The notes: generated by a model from the sequence alone, not told the origin. Numbered from the stretch's first letter, positions 46,828-59,504 are shown. The stretch: 64,000 nucleotides of DNA from Ophioceras dolichostomum (GCA_003049485.1 PYST01000049.1:100904-164903), one strand, 5' to 3'. Translations and numbers: made by a program.

Positions 46828-49800
46828 GCCTCTAGACTGGGTGGCGTACGTCACGACGGATAGGACCCAGGCTCGGAGGGAGTATGACGAACTCGATGTC
46901 GACGCGGCAGCTCTCGAGAAGTTTATCGGGGCCGTTCGAGCGAGGGTAAAGGGTAGCTGGTGGCTTTACCGGGGGCTCATCGAGAGATTGAGGTGGCGGG
47001 AGGTATTATGTTGGCAGTCGGGGGATTCGAGTTGGCGGCATCGCAGAAGAAGGGCTTGCGCGGACATCATCAGTGAGCAGACGAGCACGCCAGTAACCAG
47101 GCGTGACCTACCGACAAACAGTTAGGCAGCTTCTCCTTCCTTTTGCTCCCTCTTTTCTTTCCACCTCTCTTTTCTTCCCCCCTCCCCCCTTTCTTCTCTA
47201 AGCTGTCGGAATATCGACGATAGCCGGCTCGACGGAACGGAGCTCGTAAGGGGAATAATCAAGCCATGTAGGACCTAGGCAAAGGTGCTAGAAAAAAATG
47301 TTGGGTAGGTAGGGATCCTATAGAGCACAAGTGCAGTTTTATGGCTGCCCAACAAATTTTCCATTTGGATCTTCTGGTCCAATGGACGCTTTCTCGTCCT
47401 CATCAACTTCTCGTAAAACCGATGCCTGTAGCATCCAACATGGGGCGGTCTCACGCCGCCGTATTGTGGCCATCCATGGTGCCGACTCTTCTTCCCAAAA
47501 CGAGAGAAGGAACTTCCTGACGGAGCGTGGTGTGCCCAACACCTGACATCAACGCCAAGTTACCTACCTCCCTGTCGGTACAAAGTCCGGAATAAGGTAG
47601 GTACCTACCCGCGACCTTATTGCCCGGCATGGTAGCCAAGCGGACTCTACCGAGCTTCCCGGGTCCCGAACCAGTTGGTCGGGACCTTGGCCAACAAGAC
47701 CCCGACGTGACGTGATCTTAACGTCATTCGGGAATGGACGAGGATGCGGCGCAAGATTCTTACCGTCGGAGCAGCCGGCGCAGTCCATCGGCGCGGCCCT
47801 CCTCAGGACTGAGTCATAACCTCAATGCTAGTTGCACAAGTACGTTAGTAGCACGAGGCGCCAACGCACGAGCAAGAGGGACCGTCGAAAACGCGAATGC
47901 CTCGGCCCGCTACCCTATTCTATTCCAGTTAGCTCACCCGAGATCAGCTAGTGCTTCGTTGCAGCTCATCTCAGCACTCCTTTGTGTCTTGCTTCCTTTT
48001 TTTCCACTTTGTCCAAGCCTCATCCGCCAGGACAACAACTGTTTTGCGAGTTTTTTTTATTTTTATTTTTATTTTTTATTTTTTTATTCCCTCTCTTTCT
48101 CCTTCCTTCATCCCGTTTTCTGCCCTGCGCTGCCACTGTTGACGTATCGTCGTACCACAACCGTGGGCCTCAAAACATCAAATTTCCGGGTCTCGTTCGT
48201 CGGCATGATTCTTTTGGGGGTTTTCTCTTCCCAAAGAACAGTAAGTCACGGTGGCGGCTGAACTGTTGGGGCTGAATGAGGAAGCACATGCAGGTTCTTG
48301 CGTCTTGGCGTTGGGTTTGCCAGCAACCACCCACAGGTCCAGTTGGCTGCCTTAGCTGGGTCGTTAGGCTGTTGGCAGCTGGAGCCTCACTGCCTTCCTG
48401 GATGGGCCGCTCAGTAGGTATGTCTTCGGTCAACGTCTTTGGAGGTGGATAGCTTCCAAATGCATCCCGATTTCTCGCTTCGTCTGCGGTCGGTTCGCTC
48501 TTTGGGAGAGCTGTGCGGTTTGGTGGCGTGTGGGGTGCAGATGGTGATGATGGTTATTGTGGTGGATGACGCGGATTGCAGACGCCACAAACACCACCGG
48601 GCCAGCTAGGCCCATTTTCGAAGAAATAAATACAGGTTGGGGAGAAACGCCATCGCGCCATTCTTATACCTCTACTATTTCCTTTTCGCCCGGGTGTTCT
48701 TCCATGCTGAGGCTCCAACATCCAGGAGCCAAGAGCTGGAAGAATTACCCAGCACGTGGCAACCGACCCGGGCGGACAGCACTGCTGAGGCGACCGGAGC
48801 AGGGAGCAGAGCCCCGCCGGCTCGCTGTATCTCTCCGTCTGACTGAGGCACAAGCAGGGGGCTGACGTTCCCGCCGAGAAATTTCTTGGCTTTTGGGCTG
48901 AGGCTTGCCATTTGAGAATTGTCATTGGCCGATATCGCCCTTTCGACTACCGAGGAATCGAGGACGCGCAAGCTCCTCGTTCGACGTCCCAGTCGAGAGC
49001 CTCATTGAGAATCGAGACCAGACAACTATAACGACCAGAAGGAGTAAGGAAAGGGGAATAAGGTAGTGACTGGAGAGATTGCGGAAGCGCATCGATCCAG
49101 GATTGCGGCGCAGTCCCGAAAAGATGGATGTAAAAACCAAGAAAAAATGTGCGTCCAGAAACACATCACGCATGCAGGAAGAACTGGAATCATGGAAAGC
49201 GTCAGCACTCTTCGAGATTGGGCGCGCACACATCGTTAGCTAGCCGCCATTGGCTATCCCGGCTTCCTTTCCCGCAACACGTCTCTCTTTGGTGACAGTC
49301 TGCCGTTCTGTTCGGCGGCGTCCGGGCTGACATGAAGACCCGAGACCACATACCCAACGGCCCGCCACATTTTGTCGCTAGCCCTCTTTTTCATTGCACG
49401 TACGACGTAATACGCATGCGGGCTAGGGCAGTGCGGAATGCTCTCTCTCCACCTGCGAATACAAAATAGAAAAGGGAGCAGGACCCGGGATTCGTTACCC
49501 CGTCTCTCCGACCGTCCGTCCGTCCTTCTTCCCTTCTTGTCTTTCCTGCATACCCAACATTTTGCAAGAAACTTTCGGCTCGCGCCGTCAGACTTACTTC
49601 TGTAGTTGCACATCAATTCGACACTAATAAGGAAAACCAGCCAGCAAGCCCAGAACAGCCTTACGATCCGCCTAGCTCCTCCAACTCCAACCGAACTCTC
49701 AACTGTGGGAGAGCGGAGCAACAAAGGAAGAAGAAAAAAAATAACCCGCAAGGTTTCCTCCGATGGAAGACTAGCGGCCCGCCGGCCGAACCATACGAAC

Positions 49801-50009
49801 AGTACCATCTCGACGGGAGCACCACCGAAACTGTGGAGAAGATAAAAGGGGCTGAGCATCATCGCTTCTCATTCAAAGCAACGCGCCTCGCATCTGAGGG
49901 GTTCCAGCAATCAGAACTCTCCCTCCTATAATTTCGACGGCTCTTTAGAGTAAGAAAGAAGGGTAGAGAAAGAAAGAAAACAAAAAAAGAGGCCCGCCAA
50001 ATCAACAAC
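46828..50009. other. Intergenic region of about 3.2 kb
   Basis: Immediately after the F-box gene, about 46811-47020 stays protein-like in another frame (PLDWVAYVTTDRTQARREYDEL...), possibly a frame-shifted extension of that gene. Further right are TAGG/CCTA elements (47300; 47565-47610), a T/A-rich tract (listed separately), and the leader of the RTA1 gene from about 49900. Other frames show no coding character. Confidence 0.45.
48051..48088 (+). repeat. T-rich (ATTTTT)n tract
   Basis: Imperfect ATTTTT units follow eight T over 38 bases, within a longer C/T-rich stretch (47980-48120). It is a simple low-complexity tract, probably in untranslated or promoter DNA. Confidence 0.8.
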
Positions 50010-51483
50010 ATGTCAGACGACGGCGGCGAAGTCCACCACGGCCGGCCGATCGGCCCCAACGGCTACCCGCTCATCACCTTCGGGCCCAACGTCAACTGCA
50101 CTCTGGACCTCTGCCCCGTCGAGTGGAGCGTACTGGAGTACCGCCCGTCCGTTCCCGCGAGCGCCGTGTTCCTCGCCATCTTCTCCCTGTCGCTGGCCGT
50201 CCACATCTTCCAGGGCGTCTATCGCCGGACATGGGGGTTCATGGGCTGCATGATCGGGGGGTGCCTGCTCGAGATCGTGGGGTACATCGGGCGCGTCATG
50301 ATCTATAACAACCCGTATAGCTTTGATGGGTTCTTGCTTCAGATCAGTGAGTCCCTCCTTCAACCCTCCTTTCCCTACCCTCCCTCCGTTTGTGGGCCGG
50401 CGTCTTGACGCCGCCACTGGCGCGCGGTGGCGTGTGTCCCGCGCCCCCGTGCCGGGGCCGTGGTGTCCGGCCGCCGCAGGTTTCTGGCGCTTGTGGTGGT
50501 TGTAGTGATGGTATCATTCTCGGTCGAAGATGAGGCTAACCATATTTGCGCGTCTTTCCACAGTCTTCATCACCATCGCTCCCGTATTCTTCTGCGCCGG
50601 CGTATATGTTCTGCTCGCACAAGTGTAAGTGCTGTCTGCCCTCATCTCTGTCTGTCCCGCACCTAAGGCAATAAATACTCCCCTTCGCACGGCACTAACT
50701 GACTGACCCTCGCTCGTCTTGCTTGCACCCTCCCCAAAACCACAGCTCCAACTTCATCGACCCGTCCCTCTCGCGAATCCGCCCCTCGCTCTACTACTGG
50801 ACCTTCATCCCCTGCGACATCGTCTCGCTAGTCCTCCAGGCCGTGGGCGGCGCCCTGTCGACGACGGCGGGCAGCCTGGACGGCGTCAGCCAGGGCGCCA
50901 ACATCTCGCTGGCGGGGCTGGTGTTCCAGGTCTTCGCGCTGCTAGTCTTCTCTATCCTGTTCGCCGACTACCTAGTCCGCTGCTGGCGGAGGCCGCACAC
51001 GCGCGCCAAGATCGACGGCACCAGGAACATGAAGTGGTTCTTGGGCTTTATGTTCCTCGGCACGTTCTTCATCCTGCTGCGCTGCGTCTACCGCATCGTC
51101 GAGCTGCATGATGGGTACTTCAGCCATTGGTTTAGGGACGAGAAGCTGTTCATCGCGCTAGAATCTGCGTAAGTTTGACAACCACATTTTCTTCTTCTTT
51201 TTTGACCCACCCAGTGGAAGCGTCGCCTTCAAGTCCAGGTCGAGGAACGGGGCCAGCAGCCGAGCCGCTGACAGGGAGGGGAAACTAACGCCCTCTTCGC
51301 CGCCGTAGTGTCATGTCCGCCGCGGTCGTCTCCCTCAACATCGGCCACCCAGGCTTGGTCTTCGGCCACAAGGGCTCCTCGATGAAGAGCCTGAACGCCG
51401 ATCCGGGACAGACGACGAGCGACGAGACGCCGATGGAGAACGTCTCAAAAAACAAAAGCAACGAACATGCGCAAGAAAAGTGA
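50010..51483 (+). CDS. RTA1-family seven-TM membrane protein (copy A)
   Basis: Four exons (50010-50346, 50564-50624, 50746-51168, 51309-51483) encode 331 residues. The N-terminus is short and outside, with CTLDLCPVEWSVLEYRPSVPAS; this is followed by seven hydrophobic helices. Family signatures include FQGVYRRTW after helix 1, EIVGYIGRVM in helix 3, SRIRPSLYYWTFIPCDIVSLVLQAVGG, and FILLRCVYRIVEL before the last helix. The charged C-terminal tail is lysine/asparagine-rich. RTA1-domain proteins (Rta1, Rsb1, Rtm1) are fungal membrane proteins linked to lipid translocation and resistance to toxic lipids or sterol drugs. Its last intron falls at the same protein position and phase as that of the second RTA1 gene at 60450-61840, showing common descent. 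The third intron donor (GTAAGT) and all acceptors are consensus. Confidence 0.92.
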
Positions 51484-53902
51484 TTCGCCGTTACCACCCA
51501 CCAGCGAGCGCGATACCGGTCATAGACGGCGGTAACCCGGAGAGCAGCGATCGGGGAAGCCGAGGCGCGCCTCTCACTCAACTCAGGGAGAGGGAGTGCT
51601 TTCAGCTCTCCCTCCTCCCCTGATGCCACTCGGCACCGACGCGCCGGCGTTGAAAGGACATATACATAGACAGGAATGGCCCATTTGGGTTTGGTGGCCA
51701 GCCAATAAACTCTGGAGGGATCCGAGTGTGATGGAGTAGATGGCGCACTACGAATGCCCATCTGGTGCTTTTGGTGTATTTGGACAGACAACTCCTAGAG
51801 CTTGGACGAGACAGGCAGGACATGGTTCTTAGATAGCGATGTTGTTTTGGTTTGTTTTCGATCCTCTCTCATGATAACATTTCCTTTTGTTTCTGTAATT
51901 GTTAATCTCCTCAGATATCCATTAGTACAAAATCATTAGTATCATTTCTGATGGAACCATCCGATATTTATTGGCGCGGGAGGCGAAACTGGTTGACACG
52001 CCCTCATCAATCATCAATCGCCTCAAATATGTTGGACAAGGCATCGGTGACATCTGTCAGGTCTGCGCACTGGCACTAGCCAAGCTTTCCTTTGGTGCAC
52101 TGGCGGCGGGGGCCTGGCCTGCCAAGGGTACTTGCAGCCAAGCTTCCCAAAACCCTGTCTAGAGGTACCTAGCAAAACAGCTTGAAACGGGAATGTCTTG
52201 GAATACGAGGGGAGGTCGATGTCTGTCTGCAAGAGGATAAAACGACAAGAGACTTGTCTGCAGAATATTGTTTCTAGTCGAGGCCAGCACTCGCTACCGT
52301 GCAAGGAAGATTTAGTGCGGTTAGGCCTCTTGGTCGTCGCCAGCCAGATGACGAGCATTGTGTGTAAGTGTGTGCGTCGTGTAGATTGGCATTTGATGAC
52401 CCGCGACAGACCAGACGGTCTACTTTGTTGTACTGAACGGGCAAAGAATATTCCATGCGGGCCGTCAAATCGGGCCCCGGACGGGAACGGTATGTGTCGC
52501 AGGAAGGCATCTTGGCCATCCAGTGAATGGGGTCGAACAGAGAAATATTACCAGGGGCAGGCCGGCGAAACTCCCTGTTAGCGCAAGCGCGCAACGCGAG
52601 TGAAGGAGAAACGCGATTGCGGCACTTCTCCTCTTTGCCTGCCTTCCTGGGCTGGTTGGCTGAAGCGCCCGGCTCGGAGGGGAGAGAGACGAAGGAAGAG
52701 AAGGGGCGCCAGGTCATCAGATAAACCCCCGTGAATGACCTCATTACCTGCCTCTCCCTTCAGCTCCCGTGCTCCGCCCGAGTGGCAGTGGCGGCTCGAA
52801 AATGGCGAAATCGGTGGCGCGCCGCAGCGACTTTGTGAAGCCATCATCGTCGCTCTCTTTGGTGCTAGGTGTTGTAAGGGTCGAACAAGTGTGGGTGGGG
52901 CTCCCTCCTCACTGCAGTTAGCGCCCTTTTGCGAGACGGGATGACAGTGCCTGAGACGCAAGATGTCGGGACCCACACGCCACCTCCCCCCGATATGCCT
53001 GTCGCTAGTGTTAGATCGCCGTGAAGATGCGACATCAGCGCAGAAAAAATCGACTGGTGCGGGGTGGGGGAACAAGGGGAGAGAAGCAAAGAATGGAATC
53101 TGCCTGGATCGTGCTTGCTGAGCACCGCCGGACAGTGGCACGGGCAACGGTCCGAGAGCAAGAGCCAGTACCAAAGCCAGCCCTCTTTTTGTGCTCCTGA
53201 GGTCATCTGCACCATGTCGCCTTTCAGACGAACGCAACCTGAAATCTGGTATGAACGGGGGTGGTGCCAGCTGTCAAACGAAACCGTCCGTTCGTTCTGT
53301 TCAGGTTCAGGGAGGACGGGGCTCTCCTTTTCGGGTTCTCTCTGCTCCCTAGACTGCCTCGAAGCTAGAGCCCCCATCATCCTTACTAAGTCGTCTCGTC
53401 GTCGATGCACTGTTTCACCTTCCGCCATTCTTCTGCGCTCCGCTTTTTTTCCCTTTTGTCTCTCGTTTTCCCTTCTCTTTCCCATCCTTTCTCAATGCTG
53501 TCATTCTTTCTTCGCTGAAGTTTATTTCTTCTGTTCTCTTTTATTCTTTTTTTTTGGAGGATTGTTGTTGGAGTCAAGTCTGTGCTGGTCAACCGACGTT
53601 CAGTTCTTCTTCCTCCTTTCCGTTCCTTTTTAACCTTAAAACTTTAATCGGCAACAACCGCCATCCATTCCATCCACTCAGTCAGTCCCAGCGACCGACA
53701 CCGACACCGACCCGACTTCCCTTCCTTTCTTCGTCGTGATCCGTGATCACCACTCAGTCCTTTCTGTCTTCTTGTCTGTTTTTGCATCTATCGCGAGTCG
53801 ATCGACCAACCGTCTCGCGCCACTCTTTCACTCCACAACTTCGTCTGCAACCCGTATCCTCAACGCCACACCACTACGGCAACAGCAACAGCCACCGACA
53901 AG
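51484..53902. other. Intergenic region and long leader of the next gene
   Basis: No gene was supported between 51484 and about 53000. From about 53040 to 53900 the plus strand becomes strongly C/T-rich with T-runs near 53440-53560, which looks like a long promoter and leader of the small gene at 53903. Antisense frames of up to 219 codons exist here, but they overlap each other and have no recognisable content. Confidence 0.5.
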
Positions 53903-54163
53903 ATGGGTCAGAACCTCAGCAGCCTGCAGTGGAAGGACACCTCCAACGTGGGCATCAGCCCGGAGGACGCACTCAACGCCAAGATCCTCGGCCTCCTATG
54001 GCTGGGCTCGCTCTATGGATGCGCCATGATCTGGTTCGCCATGGCCCTGCTCGCTCGCTGGGACCGCGCCACCAAGACCGGCTTCTTCTCAGTGATAGCA
54101 GCATTCATATTATCGACAGCATGGCCGGTAATAATGGTGTACTTGCTCCTGAATCCGGAGTAG
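53903..54163 (+). CDS. Small membrane protein with N-myristoylation signal, 86 residues
   Basis: The single exon starts at ATG in the good context caagATGG. The product begins MGQNLSSLQW, which fits the N-myristoyltransferase consensus (Gly2, small residue Ser6). Two hydrophobic helices follow at about residues 28-49 and 60-83, with a short charged loop (ARWDRATKTG) between them. Composition and codon use are like those of the neighbouring real genes, and there is a long pyrimidine-rich leader. I do not recognise a family. A doubly membrane-spanning, possibly acylated protein of an inner membrane or ER is plausible, but this is inference. Confidence 0.7.
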   Translation: MGQNLSSLQWKDTSNVGISPEDALNAKILGLLWLGSLYGCAMIWFAMALLARWDRATKTGFFSVIAAFILSTAWPVIMVYLLLNPE

Positions 54164-54955
54164 CTGTGGCCCCTTCCAGGGTATGAAGGAGGAGGGGCCT
54201 GAGCATGACGACGTCGACCGATACCGACTACGAGGACGACAGCGGTATGGCTGAGTCAAGCCGAGGGAGGATGTGGATGGGGCTGGGAGGAATGGTGGAC
54301 TCGAGGGGTGGGGAGGACGAGAATGGAGCAGGACTGGAAGAGGACAAGACTTCAGTGCAGCTTCGTCTGCTATCGTGCGTTGCCGTGGGGATATTGGCAA
54401 GGGAGGCCACATAGAGGAGGGTCGAAGGTCATGTCGCTGCTACTCTACAGACCAGACAGCCCAGGTCCGAGCAGCATGGTTGGATGAAGGGTCATGGGAT
54501 GGGGGTTGCTGTCGATGGGGACGTTTTCGCTTCTCAGCAGCAGGTTTTCCGGCCCAGGCGAAGTACAATGCCGGCGTGGACAATGGGCAAACGAGGTTGA
54601 CTTCGACAAATACGAACTTCGGTTTCCTTCCCCCGCCATATTCATGTCCAGCGGCTGCTCAATTAATTTCTTTTCTTTTTGGCTTTTGACTATCTGGCGT
54701 TTGCATTTTGGGTCGTCATTTTTGTTCACATTCATCATCAGGACATCAGGATATCAGAACCATGACCAACTGGAGTGTCTGGCCCGGTCATGACAGCACC
54801 TCCATCGTCAACAGCCCGAAGCGACGTACCCAGGACATGTAGATTGAAGACAAGGCCATGGATGCAGTACATTCCAATAGGATACCGCTTTACTCGTCGA
54901 GTTTCGCCTAATTCCAGGCAACCCTCACTTCTATGCCCGCCAGTCTAGACGTCGC
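54164..54955. other. Intergenic region between convergent genes
   Basis: It contains the 3' end of the small membrane protein gene and that of the peroxygenase gene. Nothing else is recognised. Confidence 0.5.
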
Positions 54956-56028
54956 TCACAAATCCTTGTGCTCAACCACCGCCCTCTTGGGAACATTTGG
55001 AGTGGCAGCAACAACCTTGGCTCCAATAGCGTCGATGCCCGCTCTAGTGACCTCGACCTCTGACCTGCGCCAGCCCTCAGGATACGGAAGGCGCTCTTGC
55101 TCTGATCGGCCGGCGGCGACGGAATATGTCGCGCAATGTCAGCCTGTCCTGTCCTCTCCCAACACATCTATCTCTATGAGCCACGGACAAACTCACCAAA
55201 GAAGATCTTGACAAAGGTGCGATTGGCGTTCCAGTCCTCGTCCTGGCGGAACATGCGCATGTAGAGGCCCGTCTCAAGAAGAGACGCGGCCTTGCCGAAG
55301 TCCGTCAGGTTGAACCCCGGGTTCACCGCCTCGGCCACAGCGAACCGGTGAGCTCGTGCGTTAGCCGCATGCTGAATGCTGATGAGCTCGTCCGGGAACT
55401 CCGCCAACGTCGTCGCCCAGATGGCTGGGTCGAAGTGCAAGTTGTCGCCGAAGTATAGGTCGTTGCGGCTCAGGCTAGCGTCATGCTCGAGGACTGCGTT
55501 GCGTTCAGTATGGACGAAAGCTGCCTTCCATGTCTGGGACCGATGGGTAATCGAAGCCGTGGGGCCAACGTACCATGAGGCATGGCCAGATCATCGAGAT
55601 GGAGGGTGTTTGGGTTCCCAGTGGTCGACGTTCGGAGGCCAATGGCGACGATGGGTGCGAGGGATTCTGGCTGTATATTGAGGGCAGCCTTGAAGCCATC
55701 CAGAATTTGCTGGCTTGTGATGTTGAAGCCGTCGTGGGGGATGTAGCCGTGATTCGTTATCGTGTTGATCCCTGGGCATGGGCTTCGTCCTGGGTGACAT
55801 GAAGTAGGCAGCGAGGGATCAGCCACATGACCGACCTTTCGTGGTCTGATGTAAGGCAGGGAGGATCTCGCATCTCGCATCTGGTGAGCGCGGTCACTTA
55901 AAGCGCGGTCACTTACGGTCACTGCTGGACGGAGCAGTCCATGGGTGGCCAGGCGGCCCTTCAACTTCCCCATCCCCTAGAGTGAGAACAAAAAGCAAGG
56001 TGCTGACGAGTGCGAGGCGGGGCATCAT
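54956..56028 (-). CDS. Secreted heme-thiolate peroxidase (chloroperoxidase/unspecific peroxygenase family)
   Basis: Four exons (56028-55917, 55789-55574, 55520-55197, 55101-54956) encode 265 residues. A signal peptide (MMPRLALVSTLLFVLTLG) is followed by the PCP motif with the proximal heme ligand Cys42 in SPCPGINTITNHGYIPHDG. The conserved Glu-His-Asp motif is at residues 121-123 (VLEHDASLSRND), and a helical region (ELISIQHAANARAHR) and GEQERLPYPEGW near the end also match the family. The total length is that of the short-type peroxygenases. Such enzymes use hydrogen peroxide to halogenate or oxygenate organic substrates outside the cell. The second exon starts at an acceptor (CACCCAG) that restores the frame across a 127-bp intron; the other introns are 53 and 95 bp. 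Two tandem ATGs (56028 and 56025) leave the exact start open. Confidence 0.92.
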
Positions 56029-57690
56029 TTTGCGAATAGCTCTTTCACGCAGTGATGGAGGATCAACAAGAGTTCATTTCATTTCTTGCAAATCACGAGG
56101 GACTCCCTTCTCCTTTATAATGCGTCCAGGAACCCGCGAGTGATCATCAACCCCGCTGGTCCCCAACATGGCCAACAGTTACGTGGGTTTCCGACCGGTG
56201 AGACATGTCTTAAATGCACAACCCGTATGGAGTAATCTCGTCGTGCTTATAGGTTGGTTTTTTTCTGCCTGCACAGGGTCAGTTCGTGGGGTTCCGAACC
56301 TTTGGCTTCATTGGGTCGATGGCGATACTTGCTAGTGATGCAGCCATCAACACCGCCAGCTAACATCACGTGGCACAGCTGACACTTACATAGCGATTCT
56401 GGCGGAGCCGCCAATCTCTCATCGAAGCTGCCAATTAAAAATTGTTGATCGTAAATCGGCGACGTTTGACCGTAAGATCGAACCAGGGGGGAGATCGATC
56501 TGGCCCCCAAGCTTCCAACAGAGTCAGCCCTGGAACCACAGTAACCAATCAGAGCGTGAAGCAACTCGGAGCCGACGCCCAAACGGTAACGACCCGGCCG
56601 GGGAATTGCTGGCCTGCCGCACGGCGGTGTGTTAAACGCAGCTCGCATGCCAACCCCAGTAGTCGACCGACCCAGCAAGGGCCGCCATCCGGATCGCACC
56701 TCTGGTGCCCCGCTCGGAGAAACGCGGTGCCAAGACCGCGTCATCACCGGCCTCGCAAACATGGTAGGTTACAGTCCGAGCTGAGTTGATCGGCTCTCCT
56801 CCTCATTCTAGGCATTAAAGACATCCGTTCCTCTGGGAGGTCATCAGACTCATCCTCCAGGGGCTCAAATCGGCCCGATGAGGTCACCAAGAACACTCCG
56901 AGTTCAGAGGGCTGACAAACTCTGGATATTATCATGATCCGGCTTGACTTAGCTGTCGTTGTAACTATAGCAGCGGCATGGTGGAGTGGACGAGCGCACA
57001 TCTGCGCGCAATCGAAGGAGCCCCTTCAATAGCTGGGATGAGATCCTGAGAGCAAAGGCATTGAGGGTGTCCGAATCGTCTCGTGAATAAAACTAACCCC
57101 TCCCGAATCCCACCACACCGTCAACAAACTGATATTTTCAACAGCCCCTGTTTCCCATGCTCCGCAGGTAGCAGGGTCCAAATATTCTAGTGAAAGCACG
57201 GAGACTTTGCGAAGGGCCTCAGCCGCTAACATAGAAAGTGATCGTCGGCCCAGTTCTGCCGGCCCGGGCAAATTCTCCCGGGAGAAGAAGCACGACGGTT
57301 GAAAGAGAGTGAGTGAGTGGACTTCCTAAGTCCCGACGGCCGGTAATTGGGAGCCTGTGCCACCACACATCGCGGCGGAAGAAATACATTCTTAATTCGC
57401 TGTTTAATATGGTTACGCGTAATTGGTTTATACTCCCGCTTAAACGGGCGGGATATTTTCTTCATCAAGCCTCTTCTTCCCCATAGCTCTTGGGGTAGGT
57501 CGAGGCAGATTGTAGAGACTAGGATATAACTCCCAGACCTCGGGAAAATGCTCTTTGCCAGGGTTCGTTCCTCGTGTGTCGTTTGCTGTTATGATGTGGA
57601 CCGGGCTTGTGAAACGGCTGTGAATACTATCCTGTGCTCGTCTTTCGCCTACCTTCCTGAGACGCGAAGACTCTAGACGCCACAAGCACC
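56029..57690. other. Intergenic, divergent promoters
   Basis: This is the promoter region for the peroxygenase (leftward) and the secreted three-repeat protein (rightward). Nothing else was recognised. A TATA-like site (minus strand, tttataatg in cctttataatgcg near 56115) may serve the peroxygenase. Confidence 0.45.
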
Positions 57691-59504
57691 ATGCACACAC
57701 GACAATGGTCAGCTGCCCTCGCCCTTGCGGCGGCGGGGGGCTTGGTGTGCGCGCAGACACCGCCTCGAGGAGCTGTCATCAACGGGTGCACGACGCAATC
57801 GTTCACGATACCGAGCTGGTTCGTCAACGACCTGCAATCTGCCACGGACGGCACCGTCTCGTTCGGCTTGCTCAACCGCGCGACGAATTCCACAACCGAC
57901 GTAGCGTGCGGGGCGAGATCATCTGCTGAGGGCAAGCTCAAGCTGTGCTCTGTCAAGCTGGTTCCAGGCGCCGAACCAACCGAGCTCCAGGCCGCGGTCC
58001 AAGTCGATGAGGAGAAGTCGGCCACTGTCTTTGTCAACCAGACGTGGATCTGCAGCGATAGAAAAGGGAGCATGCCGTGAGTTCAAACAGTCCGATTCAT
58101 CAATCAGCAAGCCCATAACGTGTAAGACGTCGCGAGTCAGACGACAGAAGACAGTTGAGACTAACGCGACGAACCCACCATCGATCCGGAGCGAGAGTAG
58201 ACTGCAATTCACAGCAGCAGGAAACAGCTCCGTAGCGCTAAGCTGCACCGGAAGCGTCTGCAAAGCCACCAGCTCGCCACTCCTCGTCAAAGGGGCGCTG
58301 TCCTCCCCCGTGGCCATCGAGCCGATGTACGCCGAGGGCCCCACCGGCCACGACACGCCAGGATGCACCTCCGCAGCACAGAATCCGTCCTGGACGCTCC
58401 GGGGCGTCCGCTACACGCACCAGACTGGCGATGGCATCACCGTCATGCCAGGCCGCAGCCTGAGCCTGCTGGTCGTCAACCCGGTCACGGGCTACTCGGC
58501 GAGCTGCATGCCGAACGCGCTCTTCGACGAGGAGGTGCCCACGGCGGCGGGCAAACGCCTGAGCTGCAGCGGCAACGAGTTCGGCGCCATCGACGCGGGG
58601 CGGTACCGCTCCAGCACGACGGCGTCGTTCGACCCGCTCACGTTCACCCTGTCGCTGAGCCAGACCTGGTACTGCGACGACGCCGACCCGGCGAAGCCCC
58701 TGGCCATCACGGCGTACGGCGCCGCCGTCCTGCCGCTGTTCTGCGTTGACGAGGCGATACACCTCGGGCCCGACCAGCACGACGAGACCATCACGACCTG
58801 CAAGCCGGCCACGCCCGAGATCGTCTTCAATGGCACGCTCGTCTCCTCGACGGTGCTCCCACCCTACTCCATCGAGGAGCCCCTCCCCGAGCCGGACGGG
58901 TGCACCGTCTCTTCGATCCTGCACCCGACCTGGATCTTCAGCGCGTTCACCTCCACCACGAGCACCGCAGCGTCTGCGGCGAGCGGGGCGTCACCCGCGA
59001 TTGCCTTCGAGATAATGCTTCAGACCCAGAACCCGGGCTTCCAGCGGCCCATCGCCGTGTGGCAGGGCGAGGCGCTCGCGGACGGCAGCGGCTGGTACAA
59101 CTGCGAGATCGGGCCCGAGGGCGACATCGGCCAGCCGCTGTTCCCGCACGCGTGCACGTTCAAGTACGATGCGGGGACGAAGGAGCTGGCGTTGAGGGCG
59201 AACTGGCGGTGTATCGATCTCGATCCTGAGAGACCGTGAGTACTAGTGAACACCTGGACACACCTGTCTTTTTTCTCCCCACATGCCATCGATTCTCTTG
59301 AGGAAAACAGAAGATATCGGTGCTGACACGTAGGGTTTTGTTCTTTCGTCCAGAATATTCTTTAGCGGCGTGACGACCACCAGGCTGGACACGACCCTGA
59401 CGTGCGAGACCGTCGACGAGCAGTCGCTGTGCGTCACCAGCAACCCGGCCTACTCCTGGACGGCCGGCATCACGAATGTCACGTGGCATGGAGGTGCGCC
59501 GTGA
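57691..59504 (+). CDS. Secreted cysteine-rich protein with three internal repeats, unknown function
   Basis: Three exons (57691-58076, 58201-59235, 59354-59504) encode 523 residues. Residues 1-21 are a signal peptide (ends LVCA). The mature protein consists of three related units. Each begins with Gly-Cys-Thr (Cys at 33, 184 and 363) and ends in a W-x-C strand (Cys at 121, 287 and 466: NQTWICSD, SQTWYCDD, RANWRCID). After each comes a short beta-like stretch (for example FFSGVTTTRLDTTLTC) with one more conserved Cys. The regular Cys and Trp spacing suggests disulfide-bonded beta-sandwich domains. Asn-X-Thr/Ser sites occur in several units. No catalytic motif is visible and no family is recognised. 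Its gene is near the peroxygenase and RTA1 genes, all transcribed independently. Confidence 0.82.

Noticed and set aside
49254..49862. 202-codon minus-strand frame upstream of RTA1 copy A
   Set aside because: It lies in promoter or leader DNA, has odd composition with no recognisable domain, and no promoter-like context of its own. It cannot be excluded without transcripts.
52578..53485. Overlapping minus-strand frames of about 206 and 219 codons
   Set aside because: Two long frames overlap in different phases, as expected by chance in C/T-biased DNA, and neither has a recognisable motif.
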